Below, in pieces: positions 35,235 through 47,440 of a stretch of 64,000 bases of DNA. Made by a program: the position numbers and the translations under genes. Source of the DNA: Gnetum montanum (lineage: Eukaryota; Streptophyta; Gnetopsida; Gnetales; Gnetaceae); assembly GCA_015680685.1 (NCBI GenBank), contig MNCI01023340.1:216715-280714 (forward strand). The letters are read 5' to 3'. Below the pieces are notes generated by a model that saw nothing but the letters and a program-made list of their open reading frames with translations, did not search any database and was not told where the DNA came from. The first letter of the stretch is position 1, and each line of letters opens with the position of its first letter.

Positions 35235-36020
35235 AGGATATACAAGATGATATCCCTTATTGTATGCTATTTGCAGGTGATGTTATGCTCGAGATATAAC
35301 TTAAGAACATATTACTACTGAAATGAAGAAGTAGAGACATGCTCTAAAATTAAAAGGATTAAAAATTAGTAGAAGTAAGACATAATATATGAAATGCAAT
35401 TTTAATAACATAAATAGTGAGAAATATGAGTAACAATTCAATGCAAAAAATTCCCTTACTACAAATAATTTCACTACCTTGGATTAATCCTCCAATAAAA
35501 TGGTGAAATTGATAAAGATATTAGAAAGAGAATTGAGGTAGGATGATCGAAATGAAGATACTAGTGGTGTTCTTTATGATATAAAATACTAATAAAATTA
35601 AAGGGAAAATTTTACAAGAAAGCAATCAGGCCTACTATCTTATATGTTGTTGAATATTGGACAGTCCAAAAAAGACATGAATAATACATCAATATGTCAG
35701 AAGTACATATACTTCAGTGGATATTAAATGTTACTAGAAGAGATAAACTACACAATATAGACATTAGAGGAAGGCATGGAATGGTTTCTATTTTAGATAG
35801 ACTATAAGAATGGTAGCTTGGATGGTTTGGACATGTGCAAAGAAGATAAGATAATATGCCTATAAACAAAGGTTACTACATCATTATTCTAGGAAAGTCA
35901 TCAAAAGGAAAGCCAAAGAAGACATGGGACCTATCAATAAATTCTCTCTTGGTACCTATCAATAAGGCAATAAATATTCTATGATTAAATAAAAGAACTT
36001 CTCTTGCAAAAACTTCCTTT
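35235..36020 (+). pseudogene. RTE-type LINE, C-terminal part of reverse transcriptase
   Basis: Read with stops and shifts, the order is DIPYCMLFAGDVML (the catalytic ADD appears as AGD), then a YLGLILQ-NGEIDKDI block (about 35480), LIKLKGKFYKKAIRPTILY (about 35590), an EVHILQWILNVTRRDKLHN block (about 35700) and WLGWFGHVQRR (about 35815). This is the typical tail of plant RTE/BovB-like LINE polyproteins. The endonuclease and N-terminal RT are missing, as usual for 5'-truncated copies. No clear 3' microsatellite. Confidence 0.8.
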
Positions 36021-36216
36021 AATGTTTATAATAATGTCATTTGAATCTTCTATTATAATCTTTTAAAACTTAATATGTAATATCTCATTATTAACTAAAG
36101 TACTACATAAAATGAAAAAACCTTAATATAATGAAGATTATGTCTAACTGATAACTACAATGCTAATCTAACTACTCAAATAATTTTATGTTACCTATTG
36201 GACTAAACCTTAAAAG

Positions 36217-36645
36217 TGTTATTCTTAGTCTTTCATACACAATACTAATAAATTTTGATAAAATGAATTATATTGCAAAAATTGGAAAGGCATATAGTTA
36301 CCTTGGGAAAAACCTTTAAGATGAAAGGCCCTAGAAGCAAATCCATTCCTAGATCATTAGTAGCAACACAACTTCAAGATTGAAGCATGAAGAGAATTCA
36401 TGAATACAATCAAGGACAATTATGGCTCATACTTTGACAATTGTTATCCAGGATCCTCCCGTTGAGCTCTTTTTATATTTCCTTAGGTTACAAAAATAAA
36501 CCCAAAATAAAATGGATATGGTTATTTATTTTTGGTAAAAGGGTTGTCATTGTTAATAAAAGAAAATAGAAAAATAAAACCATAGAAGGAAATATCAATA
36601 TATCAAATCATAATAGAAAAATTAAGGTTGATTTTCCTTCAACCA
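36217..36645 (-). repeat. Copia 3' LTR
   Basis: Matches the split right copy in segments (for example TTAAGATGAAAGGCCCTAGA, and the AAAGGGTTGTCA region). Preceded on the minus strand by a purine-rich tract (AAGAGGAAGAGTTGGAAAA). Confidence 0.6.
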
Positions 36646-36659
36646 TTTTCCAACTCTTC

Positions 36660-38110
36660 CTCTTGAAGGTAAAGCTTCTTTAAAGAATAGTTCAAACCAT
36701 TTTAGGAAATTAGGTCTAAAGAAGACCAAATGTTTATTAGCACTAGAGACAATGTCTAGCAAATGTTGACTTGGTGAGTATGTCTATAGCATTGTCTTTA
36801 GTAGATATCTTTTTCAGAAGAATCCTTTGCATTTGAATTTCCTTCTATACATAATGATACTAAATTTTAATGTGCTTCATTCAAGTATGAAAATTTTGGT
36901 CCTTAGATATGCTTAGAGTGCTTTGACTATCACAGTCAATATATATAGGAGTTTGAGTAATGCCAAGTTTAACTACTAGTCATTGAATCCATATAGATTG
37001 TTTGCATGCTAAGTTAGTAGCAACATATTCAACTTCAATAGTATATTGAACAACATAAGATTTTTTTTTGACTTTTCCACAAAACAACATCACCAAAAAG
37101 ACTAAACACATATCCACTAGTAGATTTCCTACTTTTAAGGTCACCATCCTCATCTACTTCAATGAAGCCATGAAATCCAATGGAATTATTTTTTGTACTA
37201 AATCTCATAATTCATAGTGCCACAAAGATATTGAAACACTCACTTCACCACAATACAATATTCTTTCTTTAGATTAGACATATGCCTACTATGTTTTCTA
37301 ATAATGTAAGCAATATTAGGTCTAGTAAAGACCATTGCATACATTAAGCTACCAATAGCACTATCATATGGAATTTTAATCATTAGCTTTCTATTTTCTA
37401 TTGTCTTTAGACATTGTTCATTTGAGAGTTTGATACTAGTTTCATAGGAAGTAGTCACAAGCATGCAATCTTACATATTAACATTTTTAAAAATATTTTC
37501 AATATATGAAGACTATCTCTTTTAATTTTCATGTCCAAATTCTTTTCTACAACACCAAGATTCTTCATCTTAAATTGAGAAGATAGACAAAGTTTTAACT
37601 CTTGAATATCATGTATGTCATTGTTTGCTATTAACATGTCATTGACATATAATAGCAAGATAATTTATTTTTTACTACTATTTTTAACATAAATACAAGA
37701 GTCTTATACTCTTCTAATAAAGCCAAGATTTATCATGTTGTAATAAAATTTTTATTCCATATCCTTTGTATTTGTTTAAGCCTATATAATGACTTGAGTA
37801 ATCAACACACCATATGTTCTTTTCCTTTTATTTCATATCCTTTAGGTTGAAGCATATAGATTTCTTCCTCAATATCACTATTAATGAATGTCATTTTCAC
37901 ATCCATTTTTTCGAGTTTGAAATCATAAACAACTAAAATGGATAACAATGACCTTATGGATGTTAATTTAACTACTAAAGAAAATCTTTCATCATAATCA
38001 ATTTTTTTTTCTAAAAATATCTTTTGGCTACAAGTAGAGCCTTGTATTATTTTCCAAATTTTATTTTGTACACCCATTTATTTCGAATAGATTTCCTATC
38101 TAGTGGAAGT
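36660..38110 (-). pseudogene. pol: Copia reverse transcriptase and RNase H
   Basis: From 38110 downward on the minus strand: a degraded WVYKIKFGK start, KMDVKMTFINSDIEEEIYMLQPKGYE (the copia DVK.AFL.G.L.EE.YM.QP.G block, about 37905-37830), then YVNDMLIA at about 37650 where the catalytic YVDD has lost its first Asp, SQFKMKNLG, and IGSLMYAMVFTRPNIAY at about 37340 starting the RNase H region. It ends with a KDNAIDILTK-like motif near 36760. Stops throughout. Confidence 0.8.
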
Positions 38111-38367
38111 TCAAATAATTATCATGTTTTATTCTTATGAATTAATGACATTTAAGCATTCATTTCTTATTTCCATTCTATGTTTTGTATAGATGAATAT
38201 GCCTCATAACAGGTTGATGGCTCATCATTTTTAATAAATAATTCATATTCCTCTAGATGTAATGGTAATCTTCTTATGCATGTTGAACATCTTAATGACT
38301 CATCTCCACTGAAACTATCTTCTCCCTCTTCATGTTATTCTTCCTCATCTACTATATGATAAGTATC

Positions 38368-39500
38368 CTATTCACTAGGGACAATATGCCTAGCAAAGTG
38401 AGGATGACCCTTAGAAATTTTATTGTTAATTTTAAAAGGTACATAGATAGGAGTTATATCATTTGAAGGAGTTTTAGCATTTAAAAATTCCTCCTTCATA
38501 GATCTATACTTTTCTCTAAAGATGGCATCTTGACTATAAACAATCCTTTTAGTTTCTAAGTTATACAAGTTGTAAGCTTTGGCATCATGTTCATAGCCAA
38601 GAAAAATTTGAGCTTTTACTTAGAAAAATTTTGAAGTTATACAAGTCATTTTTCACCAGGGTCTCATTCTTTTATTTCACAAATCAATACTTAAATTCAA
38701 ATTAACAATGAAAAATGCACTTAATTTTTGTTTTAATGTCTTAGCTTCTAATTTTTATAACTTGCTTATTTTTATTACAAAAGCCAAAGGAGATAAACCA
38801 TGTAGTATTTGAGATTTTCTACCTCTAAAGATAATAATTAATCCTACATCATCAAATTCACTCACACACAAAATATTTTTAGTAAGTGCTAGAACATGAC
38901 ATACATTGGGAATTGATTTAATTGTTTCAATATTCAATTGAATCTTAACCTATTAATAACCTACAACTTTGCATAAATCATCATTTTCCAATTTTACCAT
39001 TCTAACATTAGAAGATGTATACTTACTAAACCAATTAACATGCAAAGTGTAGTGACGAGATGCACTTAAGTACATGTGCCATGAATACATATAAGCATTA
39101 TTAGAAAAAGATATAACATACAAATCTCCCTCTCAAGCAGAAAGGGCTTTATCATTTTTTGATACATTACTTTCTTTGCCCTTTTTAGGAAAGGCTTTAC
39201 AATATTTCTTTATATGATTAACTTTATTACAATTCCAATATTTAGGTGCACACTTTACAATTTTTTGAGGCTTATTCTTAAATTGAGGCCTTGTAACAAA
39301 TTTTAGCATTACATCATTTTCAATAAGTAAAACATCATTTTAAGAAGTAGAAGCTTTTCTTCTTACTTTCTCAAAAAACAACTAAATAACAATATTATCA
39401 AAAATAAAGCTAGTGGATGTATTACTTATAGCCATCACAAATATCTCCAATGAATTTAGAAGTGTGCTAAGGAATATGATGCAACGATCTTCCTCATCCA
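38368..39500 (-). pseudogene. gag-pol: Copia gag end, protease and integrase remnants
   Basis: About 39480-39150 contains a gag C terminus and a zinc knuckle, NCNKVNHIKKYC, lacking its first Cys. The region 39100-38750 resembles the protease/GAG-pre-integrase stretch (WFSKYTSSNVRM, then VCHVLALTKNILCVSEFDD). 38600-38370 is the end of integrase, with IFLGYEHDAKAYNLYN. Most of the integrase core is deleted or unreadable. Confidence 0.6.
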
Positions 39501-39504
39501 TTTT

Positions 39505-39898
39505 CATCCCAATAGATTACAATTAATAAACCATCATATTTAATATGTTTAGGTGTTTTGCAATAGCTATACCTTCATCCATTTTACATTCATATAATCA
39601 CTTTTTAAAGAATATCTTATTTGTTAAGGACATTATTTGGTATAAAGCTTACAGCTTATCCCACAAATATTTAGTAAAAGAAACATTAGAAATATTAAGC
39701 AAAACCAAATTATACAGACATAACTAAATTATACTTATGATAGTCTTTTTTAAGTAGAAGATCCTTAATCTTGATCTTCTATAGTTCATAATTAGATTTA
39801 TTGAATTTTTCAATCTTAATTTTGGTTACAAAGTTGGTCATGATTCCCCTTGCAAAAAATAAAAATAAAAACCATTTTGTGTGGAGCTTGGATTTAAT
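39505..39898 (-). pseudogene. gag: Copia gag N-terminal region, very degraded
   Basis: Lies between the right LTR end and the recognisable gag part. Only short AT-rich open stretches. A primer site could not be identified with confidence. Confidence 0.35.
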
Positions 39899-40040
39899 AT
39901 TAATTCTTATTCAAAATCTCTCACACACAATACTAATAAATTTTGATAAAATTAAGAATATTATAGAAATTGAAAAGATGCTAAGTTACCTTCATGAAAA
40001 ATTTTAAGATGAAAAACCCTAGAAGAAAATCAGTTCCTAA

Positions 40041-41298
40041 TAGGGTTGGGATTTGACATCTTTTTCTGTCATCTTTCCATGATTTGGGCATAAAATAGAC
40101 TGATTTTTAAATTTGAAGCATCATAAAAACACTAAAATATTTTAAAGAGGTGTCAATATGATTATTTGAGATTTTAAAAAAGCACCACTTAAGTTTAAAC
40201 TAAATAAAAATTTTAATAAGAAAATAAGTAGATTTTTAAATATTTTTTATAATTTCTATCTTTTCATTTGATGAGTGGCGAGGTACCCCTACACTCAACC
40301 ATACGAAACGAGCGTAGCAAGTGCGATCCGGTCGAACTCTACAGACTAAATGCCCACACGCCCCATGGAACAGTTGGGGTTAATCATTCGTTGTCTTCCC
40401 AGACTTACTTGTAGTTGTCACAGTGTATGGTTAAGTATGTTCGAGGTATATGATTTTTATATCTTTTATGTTTTTCTCCTATGTTATCGAGGTGAATGGT
40501 TGAGAAACTAACTAACTCTAACCAATGAACTAAGTCTAAATTAACTAGCATTAGTATCCGTTCCCACTTACCGTACACACCCTGAACTATACAACCGTAG
40601 CTACCAAACGCTAATCATTACTGGGATCACCACGCGTAACGCACGTGCTCGAAGTGGTACTGAGGCACTTAACTAGCCTAAGCGTAATGAGCATCTGTTC
40701 CTTGACTAGCCGTACCCATCCTTGGATGCTCATAATCAAGTCACACTCATTCCGCATTCTAGGAGTTAAGGGTGAGAGAATCTAATCGCGATGAGCAGCC
40801 GATTCCTTGATTAGCCGTACACATCCATAAATGCTCGTAATCAAGTCGTACTCATGCCGTGCTACTGTAGGGTAATAAATAACAGGTAGGAAATAACANT
40901 CTATCTCTGGAGTGATCAATCTACCAGAGTTTCCCTACTTCTAGCCTAGGATGGGAAATAAGGGGAGTGCTACCTCTTATTTATAGATTTGGTGGCAGAC
41001 CGCGATATCGCACGCGACATCGCAGGGGACAACACGATATCGTGGCTCATGCGAATTGCGTCTCATCATCATTATAAAATAGGTTAATAATAATATATTT
41101 AACATTGATTTTCATTTATAATATATGATATTTATGCTCATAAACTTGTATTTTCTATTTTAGCTTTTAATAATAAATAATTTTAACTTATTTAAATCAT
41201 GATGATATTTTTTAACGATAAGTAAATGTATTCTAACAATGTTTTAAAGTTGGAAGCCTCCAGCAAATGCCTACTAGAATTTTGAAATTCTAACCCTA
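40041..41298. mobile_element. Small non-autonomous hAT-type element, split by a solo LTR
   Basis: Inserted in the copia 5' LTR. Terminal inverted repeats begin TAGGGTTGGGATTT on the left and, on the other strand, TAGGGTTAGAATTT on the right. They are flanked by an 8-bp duplication GTTCCTAA (40033-40040) / GTTCCTAG (41299-41306), 7 of 8 identical. The uninterrupted copia LTR at 36345 has a single ATTCCTAG there. 8-bp duplications and TAGGG tips are hAT hallmarks. Without the solo LTR and its 5-bp duplication the element is about 450 bp and non-coding. Confidence 0.75.
40269..41068 (-). mobile_element. Solo LTR of the TE1 family (800 bp)
   Basis: Full LTR from TGATGAGT to CTCATCA with a perfect 5-bp duplication TCATT (40264-40268 and 41069-41073) and no internal sequence. 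It is the product of recombination between the LTRs of a full element. TATA box at 40978-40985 (minus), with CGATATCG-type palindromes around 40999-41042. A single N lies at 40899. Confidence 0.92.
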
Positions 41299-41599
41299 GT
41301 TCCTAGGCCACTAGCAGTAATACAACTTTAAGATTGAAGCACATAGAGAATTAATGGATACAATGAAGGAGGACTGCAACTCATGCTTTGATAATTGTTG
41401 TTAAGGATGCTCCCTTTGAGCTCCTTTTATATTGCCATAGTTTATAAAAATAAACTTGAAACAAAAGGGATATGGTTAATATTTTGGTAAAAGGGTTGTC
41501 ACTGCTAATAAAAGGAAATAGAAAAAATGAAATTATAGCAGGAAATAACTATAGAGCAAATCATGGTAGAAAAATCAAGGTAGGACTACCCTCAACCAC

Positions 41600-42010
41600 C
41601 TTACAAAAAGAACCAAGGTTACGTCTAATTGACAACTACAATGTTATTCTAGCTACACAAATAATTTCACATTACCTATTGAACAAGGAGTCAACTATTT
41701 TACTCTTCTATATAGCTATACATATAAAAATCCATAAATACATTTAATAAAGACAAATCATCGAAAAACACGAATAGTTTCTTCACTAGCAATACTTTTT
41801 TGTAAATTTGTAAAGCATAAGTTTGCTTGGACACAAAGCTACCTTAGGGAGTGTTTTGTTTATAGAATCTAAAGATTCATAAATCCAACCAAATTACACA
41901 TCTAAAGTTAAATCCTCCAAGGACTTAAAATTCAAAAGAACTAGATGTATTGAGTAGTTCCAACAAGAACCCCACTATCCATTCTCACCAACAAATACAA
42001 AACAAAATAA
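41600..42010. other. Flank right of the copia element
   Basis: 41618-41690 resembles 36131-36205 (about 70 bp, same orientation), outside the opposite LTR. Otherwise nothing recognised. Confidence 0.4.
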
Positions 42011-42034
42011 AAATCAACTATTATAACGTAAGAA

Positions 42035-42235
42035 GTGGAACTTGCCTATTCAACATCCAATGCACCGGTTCTTTCCACGGTTTCTTCACTGTCAATCTCC
42101 ACCGTTTCTTTCCATGGAGATGAGAAAGACTTGCAGACGCAAAAAAACAAAGAATCCAAGGAAAACGCATTAATATCTTCCGACAAGTCTTTCATGAGGA
42201 GAACTCCGGTCAAACTTGAGGGCTCACGAGTTTAA
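42035..42235 (+). other. Short ORF, unrecognised
   Basis: A 66-codon frame, MELAYSTSNAPVLSTVSS onward, Ser/Thr-rich then Lys-rich. Composition is less AT-biased than the surroundings and the Ser/Thr-rich start resembles a transit peptide. It ends at TAA with no visible partner exon. It may be chance or an exon of a decayed gene. Confidence 0.2.
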
Positions 42236-42239
42236 ATGC

Positions 42240-44330
42240 TTTTTTCAGATATTTATAAGTCTTTGGTTTGTCAACCTTACCATGTCTGTTGCGACTCTTT
42301 CACGGCTGCCTGGACCAGCATCGCGTTTTACTGCGCCCGTAAGAGCACACAAACAAACAAAAGTCATTTTAACGGTGGGAACTTTTCTCGTTAAATTTTA
42401 CGAAAACCTATTCAGCTAAGTCTTACAAAGGGCTGTTGGTTTAGTGTTAAGATATGTTTTTCTTATTAGTTAAACTCTACCAAAACTTATTCAACTAAGT
42501 TATATCAAGGTCTTTATCCTCTTTATGGATGGCTCCGAAATGGTCACCATAGTATTATTGACTGATGTAAGGTGAATCTCCATTCAACTATACCAAAACT
42601 GATGATAATAAGGATTTCTCCGTTATTAATGAATGTGAGAAAGGTCATTTCAGGCAGTGTTACGGGACTGAGACTCTAGAACTCGGAAATGAACCCAGCA
42701 AGTTACTTTTTTTCTATGCATCAAAAGAATCCGATTCATGGAAGCCAGGAATCGAGGATTCATGATTCTGAACATGTTTGGGTACGTGTGCCTTGAGAAA
42801 AAGTGGGGATGGGTTTTTAGCGGGGGGACGTGATTGAGAAAATTTAAATATATTAGTTTTTTTAAAAAATTAAATCTCATATATCATAAAAAAACATTGT
42901 AAAATATACAATGCAAATCCAAAATATTGTTAATGCTTAAAAATTGCTCAGAAGATTACAATATCACCATTAAACTGAAGCAAGAAAATTTGCAAAGGTA
43001 TGGAGGGCATCTAATCCATTTTCTTACTTTAGAACCATAATCTAGCCAAATATATAATTTCTGCAACAACCAAAATGGCAGCCATAAAATGAAACCCTTT
43101 TGTTACTCAATCCAATTTTTCCAAGGATGAAATTAAGCCTCAAGCCTCAACCAAATTTATAACAAATCACATCTGATAATACTTTTGTTCAACATCGACC
43201 TGTGAGTAGGGACATGTTGAAGACGACCACATTATAAGAAGACAACTTAACTAAATTAGGCACAGCTCAGTAATTGACCTCACCTACAATGATTGAAAAG
43301 CTTTTGGACATTGGGGAATGGGCGCTAGTCATGACGAAGAGGAAAGTAAAAACAGAGCGCCGTGAGCTTGCATACATGTGCTGGTGGGCTTTGTTGGCTC
43401 ATAAGCAAACAGATTAAAAAAAAAAAGGTTGAACAAGCATCAATCCATCATCGTGTTCATGACTCATGACCCAGGACGATGACCCTGTTTTGTTTTTTCT
43501 TTTCTCAGCAGACATAAGAAGAAGAGCAAAAACCAGCAATGATCAATAAACATGCGTGAATGTGTGTCAGCAATGATCAATAAACATGCGTGAATGTGTG
43601 TCATGGCGGAACCTTTGACGCTCCCAAAGGCCAATCCATGCAAAATGCAATGTTTACCTCGCACGCCCCGTCCCAAACTTGATTTCCGTATGACCCAAAC
43701 TTGGCCCTTCGTCCTTCGGTTACCAAAGTAGCCCTTTGTTTATTCATTTATCCTCCCTTGTTTTCTGTGGTCTGTGTCATGCCGATGTCGTGAATCTTAA
43801 CAATGAAATGAAGTTTCTGGTCAGATTCAGAGCAGGAGATGATATGTAAGATTTTAGTGCACAACACAAAGACATCGATAACAAGGCAAGAATAATACGA
43901 GGTAAGGCAAGCTAAGGTGACCATTTCAATGTATATGTACTAGACAAAATTTCATTGGAAATTATGAAATACTATTTAATCTGCTTCTATACACCCTCTT
44001 GAAACCAACGCCAACTGATCGTCAAAATTTATCAGAATCGCAATCTCCAGCGCATATCTTCTTTTAAGTTTTCACCGTTTATAGTCTGTTAAAATAGTCA
44101 AAATTTCCACTCGCCTGGTAGGTCAGTTCACGAGTGAGTGAGTGACCCATTTTCTTCCGAAAACCTGGAACTCCCCGAGTACTCTTTAAAACTCTGCAGT
44201 CTGTTTACACTGATTTCAAGTTTCTTGTTGGAGAGATTTTTATTCTCAATTTTCATTTCAGGTTTCTGAAATGCTAAAGATTTTCATTTTTTATTTTTAT
44301 TTTTTACAGAGTTTAATCTTCATTCTTCTC
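42240..44330. other. Low-repeat intergenic sequence
   Basis: No convincing gene. Contains a perfect tandem duplication of 34 bp at 43535-43602 (unit AGCAATGATCAATAAACATG plus 14 more bases). Confidence 0.5.
43535..43602. repeat. Tandem duplication, 2 x 34 bp
   Basis: 43535-43568 and 43569-43602 are identical. Confidence 0.95.
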
Positions 44331-44331
44331 T

Positions 44332-44575
44332 AAAAGTGTCAATTGAGAAGTTTTTATTTCCATTTTTCTGTCTTTTTCCTTCGAGGATTTTAGCTTCCGT
44401 TTTTCATTCAACTGTCAAGTTTTTTGCTGGTGTCCCCATTTTCATCTATCTTCTAAAGTGTCAATTGAGAAGTTTTTATTTCCATTTTTCTGTCTTTTTC
44501 CTTCGAGGATTTTAGCTTCCGTTTTTCATTCAACTGTCAAGTTTTTTGCTGGTGTCCCCCTTTTCATCTATCTTC
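44332..44575. repeat. Tandem duplication, 2 x 122 bp
   Basis: AAGTGTCAATTGAGAAG recurs 122 bp later and the copies differ at about one position (TCCCCATTTT against TCCCCCTTTT), so the duplication is recent. It is pyrimidine-rich, reminiscent of a 5' UTR or promoter. Confidence 0.95.
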
Positions 44576-45579
44576 TTTGTTCTCTTGCGTTTCTTCCGTC
44601 GAAGAGATTTTTATTCTATTCATCATCTTGAGAAAGCGGCTTGAGGTTTCTTAAGTTCCAGTTTTCTAAAAGCATTTCCTTCTTGGTTTACCGCATCCCT
44701 CACGTAAATTCAGGGTTAACATTTAACAAGGTACATAAGCAAACCAAGAATTCGTCCGTATTCAATGGATTGTGAGTGTTGCGCCCTAATATGCAACATT
44801 TGGTTCAAACCTCAGTTTTCCACGGCAGGTCCACCCAGACACACATTATTCTCTTTCCTCCAATGGCGGCGCCCCCTCGCAGGAACTATACGTGACTGCA
44901 CACAGGCGCAGACCGCGCCGCTGTAAATGCGTGCGTGTTAAAACAGTAAAAGGATCCATTTTATCCATGGCCGGACTTGGGTGATTATATTTTATTTATA
45001 TCTTATAGCGGCGGAAAGAACTAAGAAGCACTTGGTAACAGGAGGAGATGAAATTTTAAGGATACGTAGAAATTGTTGCTCGTCAATGTTGCTGCTTCTG
45101 CGAGCTCGGCCAATTGCAACCGAGCTTGTTGCTCTGCCATGAGGTCCTCACTCTTCGATGCTTGTATTTTACTATTTTAACTCAGAAAGTTTTGATGGCG
45201 ATTTTTTGCAATCGGACTGAAATGACAGATGATGAAGGAAATTAAGGCTGAAGGCATTCCTCCTACATATATTTTCTTTGCTGGGGATTTCATTCATACA
45301 CACTCGCCATAGCACTGCAGAGCCAGGGTATGCATTTACATTCTTCATGTCAGTTTCTCTATTTTGCGTCTTTCTGTACGTGGGTAATTTATTGGGTGGA
45401 CAAAAATTTAATTGCCTCTGTTAAAACTTCAGAGAATTTAAGAGGAAGATGTTGGGACCTTAGGCTCCAGATGACTCAATGCAAAATGTTTAATTAAACA
45501 CCCTTCGACGAAGGGCTGACTGGCAAAACTCTCGAGAAACTCGACTAGCAAGAAATTAAATTTCATTATTTTACGATCT
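44576..45579. other. Mixed-composition region, possible remnant of a gene 5' end
   Basis: Locally GC-richer at 44850-44940, where CCAATGGCGGCGCCCCCTCG gives an ATG in good plant context but the frame closes after 11 codons (44895). No further exon could be recognised. Confidence 0.25.
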
Positions 45580-45693
45580 ACTCTACTCTAAAGCAAAACT
45601 AATATTGTAGTCCGTGTACTCTACTCTAAAGCAAAACTAATATTGTAGTCCGTGTACTATACTCTAAAGCAAAACTAATATTGTAGTCCGTGT
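45580..45693. repeat. Tandem repeat, 3 x 38 bp
   Basis: Unit ACTCTACTCTAAAGCAAAAC plus 18 bases (45580-45617, 45618-45655, 45656-45693), with one substitution in the third copy. Confidence 0.95.
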
Positions 45694-46139
45694 AGCCTGT
45701 AGTCTTGATTGTGTTCTAAAATGCAGGGAATGGGATAACGTCCGGGTGTCAATAATGAAACTATTGTGAGAGGGATGAAACCAAGTTTGAATTAGGCACA
45801 TGTTGTGGTACACTCCCAGTCCCATCTCTACCCAGAATTGAAATACGCCATCGTTGATGAACTTCTCTGCCAACTTGGGTAAACGGTGTTGTCATCTTAA
45901 AGCCATGTGAATTTGAGAGCTTTAAGAGTTTATTAATAATCAAGGTTTCTAGAAAAACCTTGCTTGTATGTGCTGAAATTTTTTTCAGCACGAGAGGCTC
46001 CTGACCGCTGGAGGTCAATGCATGGTTTCTAGGAGGTCAATGCATGGTTTCTAGAAATTCTGATTTCAGCAAGGTATGGTTTTAAGATACCTAGGGACCA
46101 CCACTTGAGGTAATAGTAAGGTGGTTGTTTTTAATTGGA
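45694..46139. other. Unassigned region
   Basis: An open minus-strand stretch (46018-45761, 85 codons) has mixed composition but no known motif. A 20-bp direct duplication lies at about 46013-46052. Confidence 0.3.
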
Positions 46140-46147
46140 GTGATGTA

Positions 46148-46262
46148 AAGTGCTTAGTTCTTAAGTGGTAAGATCTTAGCAAAGCCACTAGAAAAAGGTT
46201 AAGCTTTTCACTTATCCACCTCAACCCTTCTAGTCTTAAGACTTGGGTTTAAGCCTCAATGA
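46148..46262 (+). repeat. Possible tRNA-derived SINE head
   Basis: TTAAGTGGTAAGA resembles an A box and GGGTTTAAGCC a B box of a polymerase III promoter, but the spacing (about 85 bp) is longer than usual. No tail or target duplication was established. Confidence 0.25.
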
Positions 46263-47440
46263 ATTTACTCAAAAAAAGGTTATGCTTTTCTTGCTTATCC
46301 ATCAAAACCCTCCCTGGTCTTGGAGGGATGAGCATTGGAACCATGGTTGAAGTTAGAATCCTTCTAAAATGGTTTTCCTTGATTTTGGCTTAGCATACAC
46401 TAAAGCAAGCATGGTTAGGGTTTTGGCTTATCCACCAAAAACCCTCCCATGACATGTCTTGACAAAGTGAGTATTGAGCCTTTGGGTGAGGACCCTTTAA
46501 GCTATATGAATAGTTCCAATTTCCAATTTACAACCAAGGTTGGAACTAGAATTCTCTTGGCGAGATGAGTAGTGAGCCTGGCTAGATGAGTATTGAGACT
46601 CTAACTGATTATCCTTTAAGCTATCTAAATCATTCCAATTTCCAGTATTGAATCAGGATTGCAAATTTGGTAAGATAAGTAATAAGTCTTCTAATTTCCA
46701 ACCAAGGTTGGAATTGGAATGTTGTTAAGATGAACATTGAATCATTCCAATTTCCAGCCAAGGTTGGAACTAGAATGTTGTTAAGATGAGCATTGAATCA
46801 TTCTAATTTCCAACCAAGGTTGGAACTGGAATTATCTTTGGCAAGATAAGCAGCAAGTTTGGAGAGGAGAGTATTGAGCCTCTAGCTGATCTTTTTAGCG
46901 TAAATCGGGAAAATTGAAACAAATCGGTGTAACAATCAGATTAAAATTGTCAATAAAAGAGAGTTCTTATATGCACTCATGTTAGTAGGGGCATTTTCAT
47001 TTTTTTCATGTAAGAGCTCAGTTAGGGTGGAAAACTCAACTAGAGAAAATTAGTTTTTGGCTGGCATTAGAATTAGCAATATACACTATATTAAACTTAA
47101 AAAATTAATAAAAATATAGCACTATTCATTAAATCAAATATCCAATCCTATTTTGAATGGGCTTCAATGTTGCCTTGAGATTTCGCAGATCTTGCCATTA
47201 ATTGCAGATTCTCAATTTGTCTTTTTATCTATCTGGATCATTCTAATTTCCATTTTCCAACCAGGGTTAGAACTTAGGCAAGATGAGCGATGAGCCTGCC
47301 AATTTCCAACTAGGTTTGGAACTCGGATCCTTCTGTCAAGATAAACATTGAGCCTCTTGTGTTGATTTATATAATTTTAAGCTATCCGAATCATTCACAT
47401 TTGAGCTATCTAAATCATTCCAAGTCCTTTTCAAAACATT
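46260..47440. repeat. Degenerate repeat array with TTCCAACC-AA-GGTTGGAA hairpins
   Basis: Repeated blocks combine AAGATGAGCATTGAGCCT, CTATCTAAATCATTCCAATT and the inverted motif TTCCAACCAAGGTTGGAA. The motif occurs at least six times in more or less perfect form (about 46531, 46697, 46753, 46809, 47254, 47307). No coding. Confidence 0.7.

Larger units (their letters stand above)
36217..41598 (-). mobile_element. Ty1/copia LTR retrotransposon, degenerate, with nested insertions
   Basis: Related terminal segments (36217-36645, and 39900-40040 continued at 41299-41598) flank a minus-strand copia gag-pol. Gag and zinc knuckle are nearest the right LTR, RT and RNase H nearest the left, so integrase precedes RT, as in Ty1/copia. 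Both LTR copies carry a minus-strand TATA-like TATAAAA (about 36470 and 41426) and start with TGGTTGA. The right LTR is split by a hAT element holding a solo LTR. No clean target duplication was found, so ends are approximate. Confidence 0.7.

Noticed and set aside
44863-44895. Gene start at ATGGCGGCG in good context
   Set aside because: Closes after 11 codons and no donor site or continuing exon could be identified.
46148-46262. Functional tRNA gene
   Set aside because: Only A- and B-box-like words with too wide spacing; no cloverleaf could be folded by eye.
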